A stretch of 64,000 bases of DNA from Selaginella moellendorffii (Eukaryota > Streptophyta > Lycopodiopsida > Selaginellales > Selaginellaceae). The DNA is taken from NCBI RefSeq assembly GCF_000143415.4, contig NW_003314362.1:257135-321134 (forward strand). Direction: 5' to 3'. Under the pieces are notes generated by a model. The model was given only the letters and a program-made list of their open reading frames with translations. It had not been told where the DNA came from and did no database searches. Shown here piece after piece: positions 33,150-45,581 of the stretch. Position 1 is the stretch's first letter. Each line of letters starts with the position of its first letter. The position numbers were made by a program, and so were the translations under genes.

Positions 33150-33600
33150 AGGTTCCTCGCTAATCCCGTCTATGGAAAGTGCGGGCGCGCGGACGCCTTG
33201 GGAGTCTTCCACGAGATGGAAGATCATTCTCGGCATTTGCCCGAAATGCCTGGAAGTGAAGCTATCCAGGCCAGCGGCGACAACTATCGCGTGGATGGAT
33301 CTCCGCCGGATCGGCATTGATAGCTACAAGCACGTGACGGAATAGATCGAGAAGCATTTGCCGGAAGAGCGCCAGGGTTTCAATGCCTACGGCCAAGCTC
33401 AAGCCACAATCGTCTTCCAGGAGATCGAATTCAAGGACGCCAGCTCCTCGAAGAGATCAAGCCCAACCACCTTTGTCAGCCTTTGTCTGCGCTGAGACTG
33501 TTCCTCGACCCCTGTCAAGTTTCCAAGTTGCCGGGGCGGCGGGTCTTCCCAAAGTTGAGCCGCTGCCCAAAGCGGAAGAATTGGCGGTGGTGCTGTGTAT
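33150..33600 (+). pseudogene. PPR protein relic
   Basis: Reads VYGKCGRADALGVFHEMED near 33,170-33,225, then fragments resembling the 13.2-13.4 kb relic (ATIVFQEIEFKDASSSKRSS). Frames shift and stops intervene. It is part of the PPR graveyard. Confidence 0.6.
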
Positions 33601-33878
33601 AACACTTGGATGCTCGAGCTATATTTTTTCTTTTTCCCGAAAATGCTTCAAAAATGCTCGATGAAATGCTCAGACTGGAAGAAGATGAGCTCTTGAAACG
33701 AAGAAAGTGATGGAAGAAGTTCTTTAAAATACAAGAGAGCTCACATATATCCTTGTGGCTTGATCGCGGTCACGCGAGAGCTTCTCCACGGTCTCCAAAG
33801 AGCGTCCTTGCTATCCCGGACGCAAGGTCTTTGTCACCATAGCCGGACCTCGCGTTCTATCCAGCGGAAACCGTAGCA

Positions 33879-34770
33879 TCACGGAGGATTGAGGCGGATA
33901 CGTGGCCTCTCCCACGAGGAGATTAAATAGCTTCGCTGCGAATGCGCTAGACTTGTAGCGATGCTCCACCTCTTCTCGTCGAGATTCATGGCGGCCTCGG
34001 CTGTTCTTGAGAGCAGTGATGAGCGCTCCATCACTCTTTTGGAGATACTCCTAAGCTTGCGGGCTCTGCGACCTTCGCCTCGCAGCTCGAGCCAGTCACA
34101 CTTCTTTTCGACGTGGGACTTGAACGATGCGGCGCTTGAGCTCGTGATCTTGTTCTTTGCGGTGACCCGGACGATGCCCACCGGATCGATCTCTCCCGAA
34201 GCCCACCATTTGAGTCCAACGGCAATGCACGGGATCTTGTCCATCCTTCCTGCTCGTATGTTGCACACCGCGGCGGCACAGCCGTAGTAGAAGATCTCGA
34301 AGGCATCGTCTGGCCATTCATCCGCTCCTCTTCCACCGAGAACTCCCGGAGTGATTTGCTGGTTGATGGAGTGGTCACGTCCATACATCCGGAGGACTGC
34401 CTCGTTTGTGAAACTCTTGGCTTGCTCACCGAGAGAAAGAGCTTGGACAAGTCATGGCCACTATGAGCTTCACCATCTTCATTGTCTTCTTTACCATCAA
34501 CTTCTTTTTCCTCATTGTTTTCTTTCTTTTCATCTTGGAAGGAATCAAAACCCGGATCACCTTAGCACTCTTCCTCTTCTTCTTAGAGGCGCTCTCCAAA
34601 CTTTGGAGCCAGAGACGTGAATGCTGCGAGCATGTGACTGACAATCGGCTGGTATCCCACTCTGTCCAAACTGGATTGTCCCTGCTAGAGAAGGCAGTAC
34701 CTAACACCTTCATCTGGAAAGACATCCTCTCGAAGAAAAACATGGCAACCACCTCATTGATCCTCTTCAA
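33879..34770 (-). other. Possible unassigned gene or relic
   Basis: A 170-codon open frame at 33,879-34,388 (ATG at 34,388) reads DEWPDDAFEIFYYGCAAAVC and CIAVGLKWWASGEIDPVGIV and stays open further upstream (ALSLGEQAKSFTNEAVLRMY). In front of it lies a highly charged Lys/Glu stretch in another frame (34,450-34,600). I recognise no family. The composition is coding-like, so it may be an exon of a lineage-specific gene or a decayed one. Confidence 0.3.
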
Positions 34771-35019
34771 TCAAGTGTTTAAAGATAAGGGTGTGGTCAA
34801 ATGTTTACTGTTGAGTGTTTAATGAAATTGGCTATATATATTAGCATTTTATGTATTAGTATTTTCCATTTCATCAGTGGAGGCTTTGGTTTCAATACTG
34901 TCCTGTTATTGCTACTGCAATGGAAAGTAATGATGCAAAAATTCTTTCAGGAAATGAAAAGTCACAAGAGTTATAAAAGATCCTTGCTGGTGCATGAACA
35001 GTTTACTCAAATCTCATAG

Positions 35020-35740
35020 GGAAATGGTCAAGAAAGTTTAATTGAGGCCAAGAACGTTTTTGACGAGATGCCAGATAAGAGCCTTGTGTCCTGGAACCTC
35101 ATGCTGGGAGCTTGCTTTCAAGCTCGTGAAATCGAGCAAGACAAGGTGGTGTTTGAAACAATGCCCAAGAGAGACAAGATATCCTAGAACATAATTCTGG
35201 CTGGCTACGGTGTTCATCACGGGAAACTTTTGGAGGCCCAGAAGATTTTCTACGCTCGCAGCATTGTCTCCTGGAACACGACGTTCTTCTCGGGAAAACG
35301 CTCGAAGAACCGTGCTGCCGCTTCTAAGTTGCTGTTTCCAGTGACAGATCCGAGCACAACACCATGATCGCGGGAAATGCTCAGGCCGGAGAGCTAAGCT
35401 CCTGCTTCGATCTGGTGGTGAAGATGGCAATCGAGGGACTCACTCTAACGAGCAAACCTTCTCCAGTGTTCTCGCTGCGTCCAGCCATGGCAGAAAGCTA
35501 GAACAGGGACTCCGCCATTTCGTGCTCATGAGCGGCGACTTTGGAATCACAGCTTTGAGGGAGCACTACGATTCAGTCATAGACATCCTGGGACGGGCCG
35601 GGAACCTGGAACTCGCTCGAGAGGTCGTCCAAGCCATGCCATTTCTCCCGGATCTTCTGGCTTGGGGGGTGGCTACCAGATGCAAAGTGGTGAAGGCTTC
35701 ACGCAACAAGCAGCCAGGAGCGTTTTCGAGCTGGGCTTGG
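35020..35740 (+). pseudogene. PPR gene relic with in-frame stops
   Basis: Starts with LIEAKNVFDEMPDKSLVSWN and continues with VFETMPKRDKIS, where the Trp codon of the motif is replaced by TAG, then AQKIFYARSIVSWNT. Later frameshifts lead to FEGALRFSHRHPGTGREP in a shifted frame (originally HYDSVIDILGRAGNLELA). It is clearly a once-complete PLS-class gene. Confidence 0.75.
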
Positions 35741-35896
35741 GGTGAGCAAACAACCATACCAAGTGGTAGACAAATTCACGTTATATCATTGTTTTTAAAC
35801 TATGATTTGTATGATCAAATTACACCCTGGTTTACATTGATCTCTTCATGTAAGGCGCTCACCAAGTTGGCTGATGGATGCATGTATTTAAGACAC

Positions 35897-36720
35897 TCAA
35901 GCTGCTCGAACTTCGCTACTAAAACCGGGAGCACTCCTCTTCACTCCACAGCGCCTCCTCCTTTGAATCGTCTTCTTGATCTTACTTCTGCAATTCTCCA
36001 CGATCCAGGGATGCTCCAGCACACCATCCAGCATCAACCTCTCGCTCGGCTGCCAGCATCCCGCAGATGAGATCCACCACCTCGTCTGAGAGAGGACAAC
36101 CATCCGGGAATTCCCCGGCTCGCAACAACTCGATCCCCATGGATTGTTTGTAGCCTCTCAGCAGCTCATATGCGATCACTCCCAGTGCCCGAGGCGCTCA
36201 AGGGGATACGTACCAGCGGCATCGTCCACCGGGATCTCAAGACGGAGAACATCTTCGTCAAGCTGGACGCTACTGACGACCAGATGTCGCAGTGCTGTGG
36301 AACCGGGAAGTATATGGCCCCGGAGGTCACGAGCTGCAAGGGTGGTCATGGCGACGCAAGGCCACAGAGCTTTTACACTGCGGCCTGGATGGTCTTGGCG
36401 GCCTCCTCCTCGCCCAGCGGCCCTCCCTTGATCAATCGATGGAACAGGCTAGGACCGCACAGCTCCATGACCATGGTCCCGTAGCAAGCTCACGAAGCCC
36501 GCCAACGAGACCACTCCAGCGCAGCCACGGAGCTTGGACATGAGCCGGAGCTCTCTCCCGTCCCCGATGGAAAAATTAGCTCGTAGCACCCTTGAGCACG
36601 AAAACCTGGCCCTGGCTCCCCCAGCCTCTGGCCCCTCGTGTAGATCTTGAGGAGCTCGGCACAATCGTCGTCCTCGAACTCACCCTCTTCGCGCACCATC
36701 ACAGAGCTTCTCAAGCTTCC
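35897..36720 (-). pseudogene. Protein kinase relic with inverted catalytic segment
   Basis: The N-lobe is read on the minus strand from 36,720 to about 36,381 (KIYTRGQRLGE, MSKLRGCAGVVSLAGFVS, TMVMELCGPSLFHRLIKGG, EEEAAKTIQAAV). The next segment of the kinase, with ALKGIRTSGIVHRDLKTENI and CCGTGKYMAPEV, is on the plus strand at about 36,188-36,375. The C-lobe resumes on the minus strand at 36,182-35,897 (LGVIAYELLRGY, GCPLSDEVVDLICGML, HPWIVENC). The flipped interval is bounded by the inverted pair CAGTG (36,183) and CACTG (36,376). The DFG motif is missing and frameshifts are present. Confidence 0.7.
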
Positions 36721-36759
36721 TTGATATGAGTGGGATGGCTTTTTGCCGACGGCTGAGAT

Positions 36760-37320
36760 GTGACTCGATCTAGCCGAGAATATTCTAATTGTTTTCTTGG
36801 GAGTTGACGGCTTCTCCTTGAGCCGTCCCTTGAGTCACCGGACCAGCTTTTGCGAGTTCCCCGACCTCCTCGGCGAATACATCAAAGTCCCTCCTAGTAG
36901 ATCATCCACTTTGCACATGTTATATTGAGGCTTGAAAATTTGCCTTTGTATGAAAAACACGTAAGTCCTTGAGAAGGAGCACAAGCTCCTCCAGAGTCCT
37001 GTCACAGGTTGATTGCAAGTCGTTTATCTGCATTTTCAATCTCAGAACAAAGCTCCCAACGTGAATAAAGCTTTGTAAAGGAAGTAGCTTTGCTTATAGA
37101 CGTTACAAGCCTCCAGTTCTAGGGGCCCTGGCTTCTCCTTGTGCTTCCAAATGCGAGATCAAAATCTTGTGGAAGCTTATATAACTATAAAATGTTTGGA
37201 GGTTTGCAAGAAGTACTTATTTCTGGAGCATTAATCTAACTTACAACAATGCTGTTTTGCTTATCTAGAGGTACACTAATTTATTAAGTACAGAGGTATA
37301 CACTTGAAAAAAATAAATTA
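36760..37320. other. Intergenic stretch without recognised genes
   Basis: No coding sequence or repeat recognised between the kinase relic and the SINE-like copy at 37,322. Confidence 0.4.
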
Positions 37321-37321
37321 G

Positions 37322-37430
37322 TTGGTTCTCTGGCTGTGGATTCGAACCTGTGACCTTGCCAATTTCTTTATTCTAGCCAGATATCCGGCCAACAGGTTCC
37401 CGACCAAAATATACATTAATAGGTTTGTTA
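37322..37430 (-). mobile_element. tRNA-related SINE-like element, copy S8
   Basis: Reverse-strand copy with intact A-box-like and B-box-like parts and a small deletion (ttgccaatttctttattc) in the AT-rich loop. Confidence 0.6.
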
Positions 37431-37989
37431 CTTTCCTTGCTTTTGAATGAATCATTTCTTGTTTTGTATTAATTGCAAACGTTAGAGTTTCTCCGCGATA
37501 TTGGAATTTCTCCCTCTTTCTCCATCCCGCAGCTTTCCAGAGACCAAAAAGACAGTGGTCGACCTAGCCCAGACTTGCCGGGCCCGTATGTGGACGGGTG
37601 GGTCTTTATGAAATTGGATGTGTTAGTGGCAGGAGTGCTTGAGCAGCAGCAGCCACGATGATCATGGTCAGTGTGTCCATCTAGCCGAGACTAACACATC
37701 TCAGCATTGCTCGCTTGAACATCAACAGGTTTGGACGAGGAGAGGAGCTGAAACTTGCAGCCCGCGTGACTCGTAATGCAGCCTTGTCTAGGAAATTTTT
37801 TCGATCATTGCACTCCTCCATTTTCTATGTGATGTCCTTGAATTTCAGCTAGAGGGGTTGTCCAAGTTTGTGGCACAGGAGCCAATTGCCACTGATCCAG
37901 CAGCAGTAGCAAGATTTCTAGGAGCGATGGCGAAACAGGAGAAATTTTTGGCAAAAGCTATGGTTCCTTGGTGGCTGGGATCTTACTTT

Positions 37990-38330
37990 TTGATTTGATT
38001 TGAAGTTTGCACCTTTCAGGCTCTTACCATCATCACGCAAAGCGCCATCCCTTGGACTGCCATGGACGCACGTTGACTTCCGACCAACGAGATCTATCTC
38101 GCGGAAGATTTGCAGCGCTTGCTTGCCGGATCCACTCTGAGGGAGCGAGTTCCAGCAAATCCCGACTTGAGAGAACATCTCGTCGAAATATTTCCGTGCA
38201 TCGTGGAGGCTACGGCAGCGAGCATAAATATGCTGAGCAGCGCCGTGAGCACCACGCCCTCTCTAGCGATATACCCCTCCATCGCGAGAGCATGGCCAGC
38301 GAGTTGCAAGCATTCACGGCCACGGACTGT
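37990..38330 (-). pseudogene. PPR protein fragment
   Basis: The minus-strand frame reads WNSLPQSGSGKQALQIFREI near 38,085-38,150, a PPR motif with the WN..A..G start partly lost. It corresponds to the inverted copy of the fragment near 12,840-12,900. Confidence 0.55.
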
Positions 38331-39310
38331 AATTAAGAATTCGTGAATCCATCCTCCTACATGCTTCGTCAAAATAGCAAATGGCACGGCGATCTATAGG
38401 ACTACTGACGACCTTGCTCCACACTTTCTCGATCGCATTCCAACCACTCGAGCAGCGTTGGATTGCCGCGCTTGTCCCGAGAGCGTGGTCTTTCTTTCTT
38501 GGATGATCCGGTCTGGCTCAAACCAAAACACACACCTTCAAACTAGCACACATCAGACCATGACAAGCATTGCTTATGTAAAAGGCGGTATGTATGGTTC
38601 TTGTCGCGCTCTTTTTCTTATACTCTTGTCCAGATCACTCAAGAGACTGTCTAGAGCTACTGGCTTCATTATTCCTCATCTTCGCCACCTTGATTCTCAC
38701 CGAGCCATGTGTCAAGTGCATTGCGTTCTTGTAAGCACTAGGCTAGTGGAGTCACGCTTAAAAGCTTCTCTTTGTTCCTTACCACGCTCGCAGTGGCTTG
38801 AGGTGGGTCCTTGCAGATCCTTGTGTTGTATCATTCCACCGCTTGTCGTGCTTCTTCTTTGCTCTCACCTGATGCTCGACCAACGCTCTCACAGGCTACA
38901 GTGAATAACAAAGGAATCACTGATGCCACAAGCTTCAGGTTCCAGTCTAATCAGTTGCACCAAATCAGGGCTGCTCCATTGTCCTCTGGTGTTTTTGGGA
39001 GTGGTTTTCAACAGGGAGGATTCGATCTTGCAAAGAAGAGAGAAACAAACAAATACCCAAACCTCCAGCAGTCTTGACATTTCCAGATGCCTCTCAGCTC
39101 TGCTGTTCAAGAGGGTGCGTGGATCAAATCAAACTCCCTCTTCCAGAAACTTTTCTTGTTCCGAGAAACAAATTTTGCGCCAAAAAATAATCCTGGAACC
39201 ACTAAGAGAGGCTTGGGAAACATTTGCACGACCTTGCCCAGAATTTGCACGTTATTGATACGAAACAAGTAATCAACACATTCATTCAAAAGCAAGCGTA
39301 ATGTGAAAGT

Positions 39311-39424
39311 AACAAACACGCTAACAAGCTATTAATGTTTAATTTGGACGGGAACCTATCTGGCTAGAATAAAGAAATTTATTGGCAAGGTCACAGGTTC
39401 GAACCCACAGCCAGAGAACCAACT
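39311..39424 (+). mobile_element. tRNA-related SINE-like element, copy S9
   Basis: Plus-strand copy lacking about 11 bases of the A-box side (gggaacctatctggctaga); the B box is intact (ggttcgaaccc). Confidence 0.55.
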
Positions 39425-40145
39425 AAAATAATGTTGGAGTTTCTCCGCGATATTGGAATTTCTCCCTCTTTCTCCCTCCCGCAGCTGAGAGACAAAAAAG
39501 ACAGTGGTCGATCTAGCCCAGAAAGAAAGGATCCTGGAATGTGGAACGATAGATAATATTTTTGGAGGAGGAACTTGCACCTCGCGTGACTCGCAATCCA
39601 GCCTTGTTACGATCACACAGAGTGCTGCAGACTGCCAGGGAAGAACACGAACGCTTAGCGGCACACTCTGCAAGCTGGAAAGCGAGCTATTGAGCAGGGC
39701 AGAGACACCGACACCACATGACCCTGGACATCGGTTTAGCCGACCTTCGAATGGCTGTGCGTCATCCAGAGGACAGGTCCAACTAGTCATCGCCGCGTTA
39801 CGACGAGTCTAAGTTAGTTGCACCAACTCAAGGATGTTCTGTTTTGTTTCATGGTTTTGAACACGATTTTTCTTTATGAACAAGCATCAAACTGGAAGCC
39901 CTGGGTGGTGTCTTGAAGGATTAAGCTCCCCGAGGATTTCATCTTGCGAAGAAGAGAGAAACAACTACCCGAGCACTCTTGACATTTCCAGATGCCTTGC
40001 AACTCGAATCTCTTGGGCAGAACGCACCGGTGCTCTTCAAGAGGGTGCCTGGATCAAATCAAACTGAGCTGAGCACCATGCCCAGAATTTGCACGCGATT
40101 GATACAAAACAAGAAACGATTCATTCAAGAGCAAGAAAGTACCAA

Positions 40146-40255
40146 ACACGTTAACAAGCTATTAATGTTTAATTTGGACGGGAACCTGTATCTGGCTAGA
40201 ATAAAGAAATTTATTGGCAAGGTCACAGGTTCGAATCCACAGCCAGAGACCCAAT
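40146..40255 (+). mobile_element. tRNA-related SINE-like element, copy S10
   Basis: Plus-strand copy with a short A-box-side deletion (gggaacctgtatctggctag), the B-box-like ggttcgaatcc and ccagagaccc. Confidence 0.55.
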
Positions 40256-40673
40256 TAAACTTTACTTTTTTGAGTGTACCCGGTTTTTGAGCGAGAATTA
40301 TCTCTCTTTCTCCCTCCCGTCAAGAATTTGCCGGGCGTGGACGGATGGGTCTTTATGGAATTGGATGTGTCAATGGCATCTTGGAGCTGGAGTGCTTGAG
40401 CAGCAGCAGCCACGATGATCATGGTCAGTGTGTCCATCTAGCCGAGACTCTTCCTTTTGCTTTAAAGTCATCTCAGCATTGCTCTTGGACGAGGAGAGGA
40501 GCTGAAACTTGCAGCCCGCGTGATGCAGATTTAAGGGTTTATACTAAACTGCTAAGGGTTCTATGAATTTGATCATTCGTTAAAGACAAAGTATGACAAA
40601 GTATCTTCTCGAGCGTGAGGGATCTAAATCCAAGGAAGCGAAAAAAAATTCCGTAAGCTCTAGATGATCGACT

Positions 40674-40930
40674 TTACCTCGATCTCCGGTGAATGATACG
40701 TCTTGCAATTGCAATTTCTTTCCAGGATGCGATCAAAGAGCTTGAGAAGGATGCACGTTTTGGCTGTGGAAAGCAATGAAAACATAGGACTTTTATTGAC
40801 CATTTGCAATGACAAGTATATACAAACGCTGAACAAGGAGTGGCTCGGCAAGGATCGTCCCACCGATGTGTTGTCATTCCCTCGAGATCAGCTAGCGGGA
40901 GAATTGCCTCTTGTAAGTTCCTCCGAATTG
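40674..40930 (+). pseudogene. Duplicated YbeY exon (exon 2 copy)
   Basis: An inverted copy of exon 2 of the YbeY-HAD gene (42,809-43,024) with its flanking splice regions: it reads [20 protein letters not shown] and [19 protein letters not shown], then the same intron start. A base change in the 5' part shifts the frame (DARFGCGKQ in place of DARLAVELA). It lies about 300 bases beyond the 3' end of the parent gene, in opposite orientation. Confidence 0.8.
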
Positions 40931-41203
40931 TCACTCTTGACCATTTCCATTTTCTCTTTTGACAAAAGCATTTTTGCATTCATATGTCTAATGCTTAGTT
41001 GTGCGTTGAGCGCTATAACTTGTCTCTAAAATCTTTTACGTTAAAGCTGTATGGTCGATCTGCTGGATGGAGAGGAGATGATCGACTGTTTCCAGCCTGA
41101 TGCTGTTTCCTGTCAAAGTTCCAGATCCACAAGTATATAGCTAGTTCTTGTTGTTGATGCTGTTATAGATCCACCGAGTTTATCTTGTATAGGCGATGCT
41201 TTA

Positions 41204-43373
41204 TCATGGAAGGATGAAACGTTCCAGCGCTTCAGCCACTCCATCCTTGTCATTGGTAGCCACAGTAACGTCGGCGACTTCCAGAGTTTTTGGAGCTCCG
41301 TTGCCCATGGCAACTCCCCATCCAACCATCTCTAGCATCTCGATGTCGTTCTCGCCGTCTCCAATCGCCATCACCTCGTCCGGATCAACGTCCATGTGTT
41401 GGAGCAGTAGCTTCACTCCCGCGCCCTTGGAGGCACCCTCGGGGAGGATCTCCAGCATGTCTCGCTGCGCCTGGACGAGCGTCGCATGGCCCTGCGTTAT
41501 CGACTGCCATTCCGGCCTGAGAATCCGGTCGATCCTTTCCTGCTCCTCGAAAAACAATAGCTTCTGGACTTTGTGCTTCTCCAGCTCGTCTATAGACTTT
41601 AAAACTTCCCCCTGCGACGATGACCAGAGTTGTGAGCTTCGATTCTAAGATCAAGTAGCTAGAACACTCGAGAGTTACTTACTCTAGGCTCGAAGTAATC
41701 CTCGTGCAAATGATCGAGGAACGGATGGTCAAACGAGGCCACAATGCGGTCTCCACAAAATCCAACTGCGGGAATGTTGTGCTCTAGCGAATATTGAAAG
41801 GCCTGAGACATGTACAAGTTTTACGACCAGATAAAGAGTCAATGAGATTCCCTACTTTGGTGCAATAGTCCAGAGGCAGCACTCCTCTATGAACAACGGC
41901 ACCTCCTTCTCCAAACACTAGCAATCCCTGGATAATTATCGTAACGCGTTAGATATAACCTTTTCTCAAGTTAAACAGCGCTACCTAAGCAAAATTACCT
42001 GGATAAAGACACCAGGCGTGGTGCTTGAGAGAACACCACCCTGGCCTTCTAGTCCAACTGGTCGAAGTGCTTTCATGGTTGCTTGTCTAGTCTGCAATAA
42101 AAATGTATTTCAGGAGCTAAGCCAAAACCTTGAAGCAAGGTAACATACCTTTCCAGTAGCTATGATTACTTGCACACCGATTCCTAGCGCTGCTTTGAGA
42201 GCATCTGCCGTCTTCCTCGATACTTGGCTTCTGCTGTTCAAGAGGGTGCCTGGATCAAATCAAACTTAAGATGAAACAAGTCATCGTAGAAGCAAATGTA
42301 TCGTACCATCCATGTCACAGAACAAGATCTTAAACGGGGATCTTTTCTTCTTTCGAGGAACAGATTTAGCTGCAACAAAAATCTCAATCAACATCCGCCA
42401 AACTCAAAAGACTGAATCTAACTCTTGGATTCTTTTGTATCGGCTGCCGGCTCGGATTGAGACGCGGAGATTAGTCCTTTGCCTGTCCATCCGAGACTGC
42501 TTAGAATCTCCATCTCTTTTTTTGCCATGGCCTTGGACTCTTTGACTCCCAGCTCGTGATCGTGTCCCAGAACATGAAGCAAGCCATGAACCTGTCATCG
42601 TTATTTGTTTTAGTGGCAAAAAGAAAAAGTTGCTATGAAAGATGAATTCCAAAGCATACCAGTAAAATCCTCATTTCATCGAGAAGAGAATGATTTCTTT
42701 CTTGTGCTTGACGAGCAGCAGTCTCTACAGAAATGACTACATCTCCCAGCAACAGCTGCAAAAGCGAAAATTGAAATGGTCAAAGAACGACAATTCGGAG
42801 GAACTTACAAGAGGCGATTCTCCCGCTGGCTGATCTTGAGGGAATGACAACACATCGGTGGGACGATCCTTGCCGAGCCACTCCTTGTTCAGCTTTTGTA
42901 TATACTTGTCATCGCAAATGGTCACTGAAAGCTCAGTGGTTTCAGCCGATTCGGCCGCTTCATAGCCTTTGATTGCGAGTTCCACAGCCAAACGTGCGTC
43001 CTTCTCAAGCTCTTTGATCGCACCCTGGAAAGAAAAAGCTCCATAAGCTCAAAAACAAAGAAAATGATCGACTTACCTGGATCTCTGGTGTCATCGCCAG
43101 AGATTCTTCCGCTATAACAGGTGTGCTGATCTCCAGCTCCTTCTCGGGAGCCACCGTAGACACACATTTTACTTGAAACTGAGAGCTCTTCCTATCACTC
43201 ACAAGAAAACCACTGGCGGAGCATCTTTGCTGGAGCGACCACTTAATCGGAGCCCAAGATCGCGTAAACGCGACGCTGCTCGACCGTTGCCACTGCCTCA
43301 GATTGAAATATCCAATGCCGGAGATCCTGGACGACGCCTTGGTGCCGGGCAAGACGCTACGAGCTAGCGCCAT
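41204..43373 (-). CDS. Plastid YbeY endoribonuclease fused to Cof-type HAD phosphatase
   Basis: Ten exons: 43373-43077, 43024-42809, 42755-42660, 42591-42423, 42369-42307, 42249-42149, 42091-41999, 41927-41856, 41802-41683, 41611-41204; 544 residues. Residues 1-95 form a Ser/Arg-rich transit peptide. The YbeY domain has [17 protein letters not shown] and the zinc motif [11 protein letters not shown] (H205, H209, H215). The HAD domain has DMDGTLL (D278, D280), ATGK and [10 protein letters not shown] (about 493-502). The same fusion exists in Arabidopsis (At2g25870). YbeY matures rRNA and is needed for plastid ribosomes; the phosphatase substrate is unknown. Its exons were copied into several repeats in this window. 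Confidence 0.92.
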
Positions 43374-43379
43374 AGCTCA

Positions 43380-44090
43380 GAGAACTGAATAAAGAGCCCT
43401 AAAATCCCAACTGTAAGGAAGTGCCTTTAAAAGCTCCACACACGAAAAGATCCAGGAGAATATTCACAAGAATATGCCTCGGTCATAGCGACAACATGTA
43501 GGACACGTGCTGTGTTTTGAGTGGTGGGCACGTTTGAACCACTTACCTAATGAGAGGGTGGCATTGCATCGTCCAAGTTGTTTAAATGAATTCCAATTTT
43601 TTGTGAAGCACCAAGGATGAGTGTCTATTTGGTTGACAGGTGGGGACTACTTTTTATCACACGTGATTAGGGCTCATGCTCGCTGTTTTGCCGCGCTCAA
43701 GTTTACGAAATTAGGGTTCTTGCGCTTGACATGTTTGACTTTTCGAGGATGAGAACAAAACCAAACTGACAGGGACGCATCAACGAAACGCATTCAATGC
43801 CTAAACGCGCATTTCTACTTCTTCCTCGAATCTAATTAAAGAGAAAAAAGTCTTCGAGATGGTCGCGTTCTCTGCATCCATCAAACGGTTTGGAAACGAG
43901 ACCCTTTAGTCTTCGTCGTCTGCATTGTCAATCTCATATAGCTGTCTCACACGGCAAATTGATATATTGTGAGCGTGCTAGCGCGAGTGACCAGATATGG
44001 CATCCAGTAAACTCTTTGACACTGTCAAAGCTCTTGCTTTGGCCATGTCGGTGTGTGTCGCAGAGACGTTATACTCCGAGGAATCAATCA
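43380..44090. promoter_or_regulatory. Intergenic region with divergent promoters
   Basis: About 880 bases separate the YbeY-HAD start and the peroxidase start. A telo-box-like attagggtt lies near 43,709 and aaatccc near the YbeY start. No coding sequence recognised. Confidence 0.4.
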
Positions 44091-44099
44091 ATCAGGCAG

Positions 44100-45314
<1,215 letters not shown>

Positions 45315-45348
45315 TGATGTTATAACAGAGGAAAAAAAAAACGATTTT

Positions 45349-45428
45349 TGACGGCTGTGGGATTTGAACCCACGCCCTAACGGATTGGAGCCTAAATCCA
45401 ACGCCTTAGACCACTCGGCCAAGCCGTC
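45349..45428 (-). tRNA. tRNA-Leu (anticodon UAG)
   Basis: Complete cloverleaf on the minus strand: acceptor GACGGCT/AGCCGTC, D arm ggccgagtggtctaaggc, anticodon stem TTGGA/TCCAA with loop TTTAGGC (anticodon TAG), a class II variable arm, and T arm gtgggttcaaatcccac. There is no intron, CCA is not encoded, and T-runs follow (tcgtttttttttt), as a pol III terminator needs. Confidence 0.95.
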
Positions 45429-45581
45429 AATGCATGGGATGCTAGGTATTTTAGACTTTACAATGTAAAACGATAACTTCTGCTTGGGGGCAATTAAAAT
45501 TTTTTGGGTATCTCACTACCACGAAATAATCCCAAATGTCTTGGACCCTTATAAACACAATATATTAACTATAATAATAAT

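Larger units (their letters stand above)
37470..40520. repeat. Inverted mosaic of the left-end repeat blocks
   Basis: Most of this stretch matches the left end in reverse: about 38,580-38,900 with 3,110-2,760; 38,900-39,340 with 1,640-1,200; 39,430-39,780 with 1,075-700; 39,820-40,520 with 2,690-2,030. The region 38,000-38,400 matches 12,960-12,620 in reverse. Divergence is higher than between the two direct copies, so this duplication is older. It contains three SINE-like copies, counting the one at 37,322, and no intact gene. Confidence 0.7.

Noticed and set aside
40703-41029. A second functional YbeY gene at 40.7 kb
   Set aside because: Only exon 2 is present and its frame is shifted; the zinc motif exon is absent.
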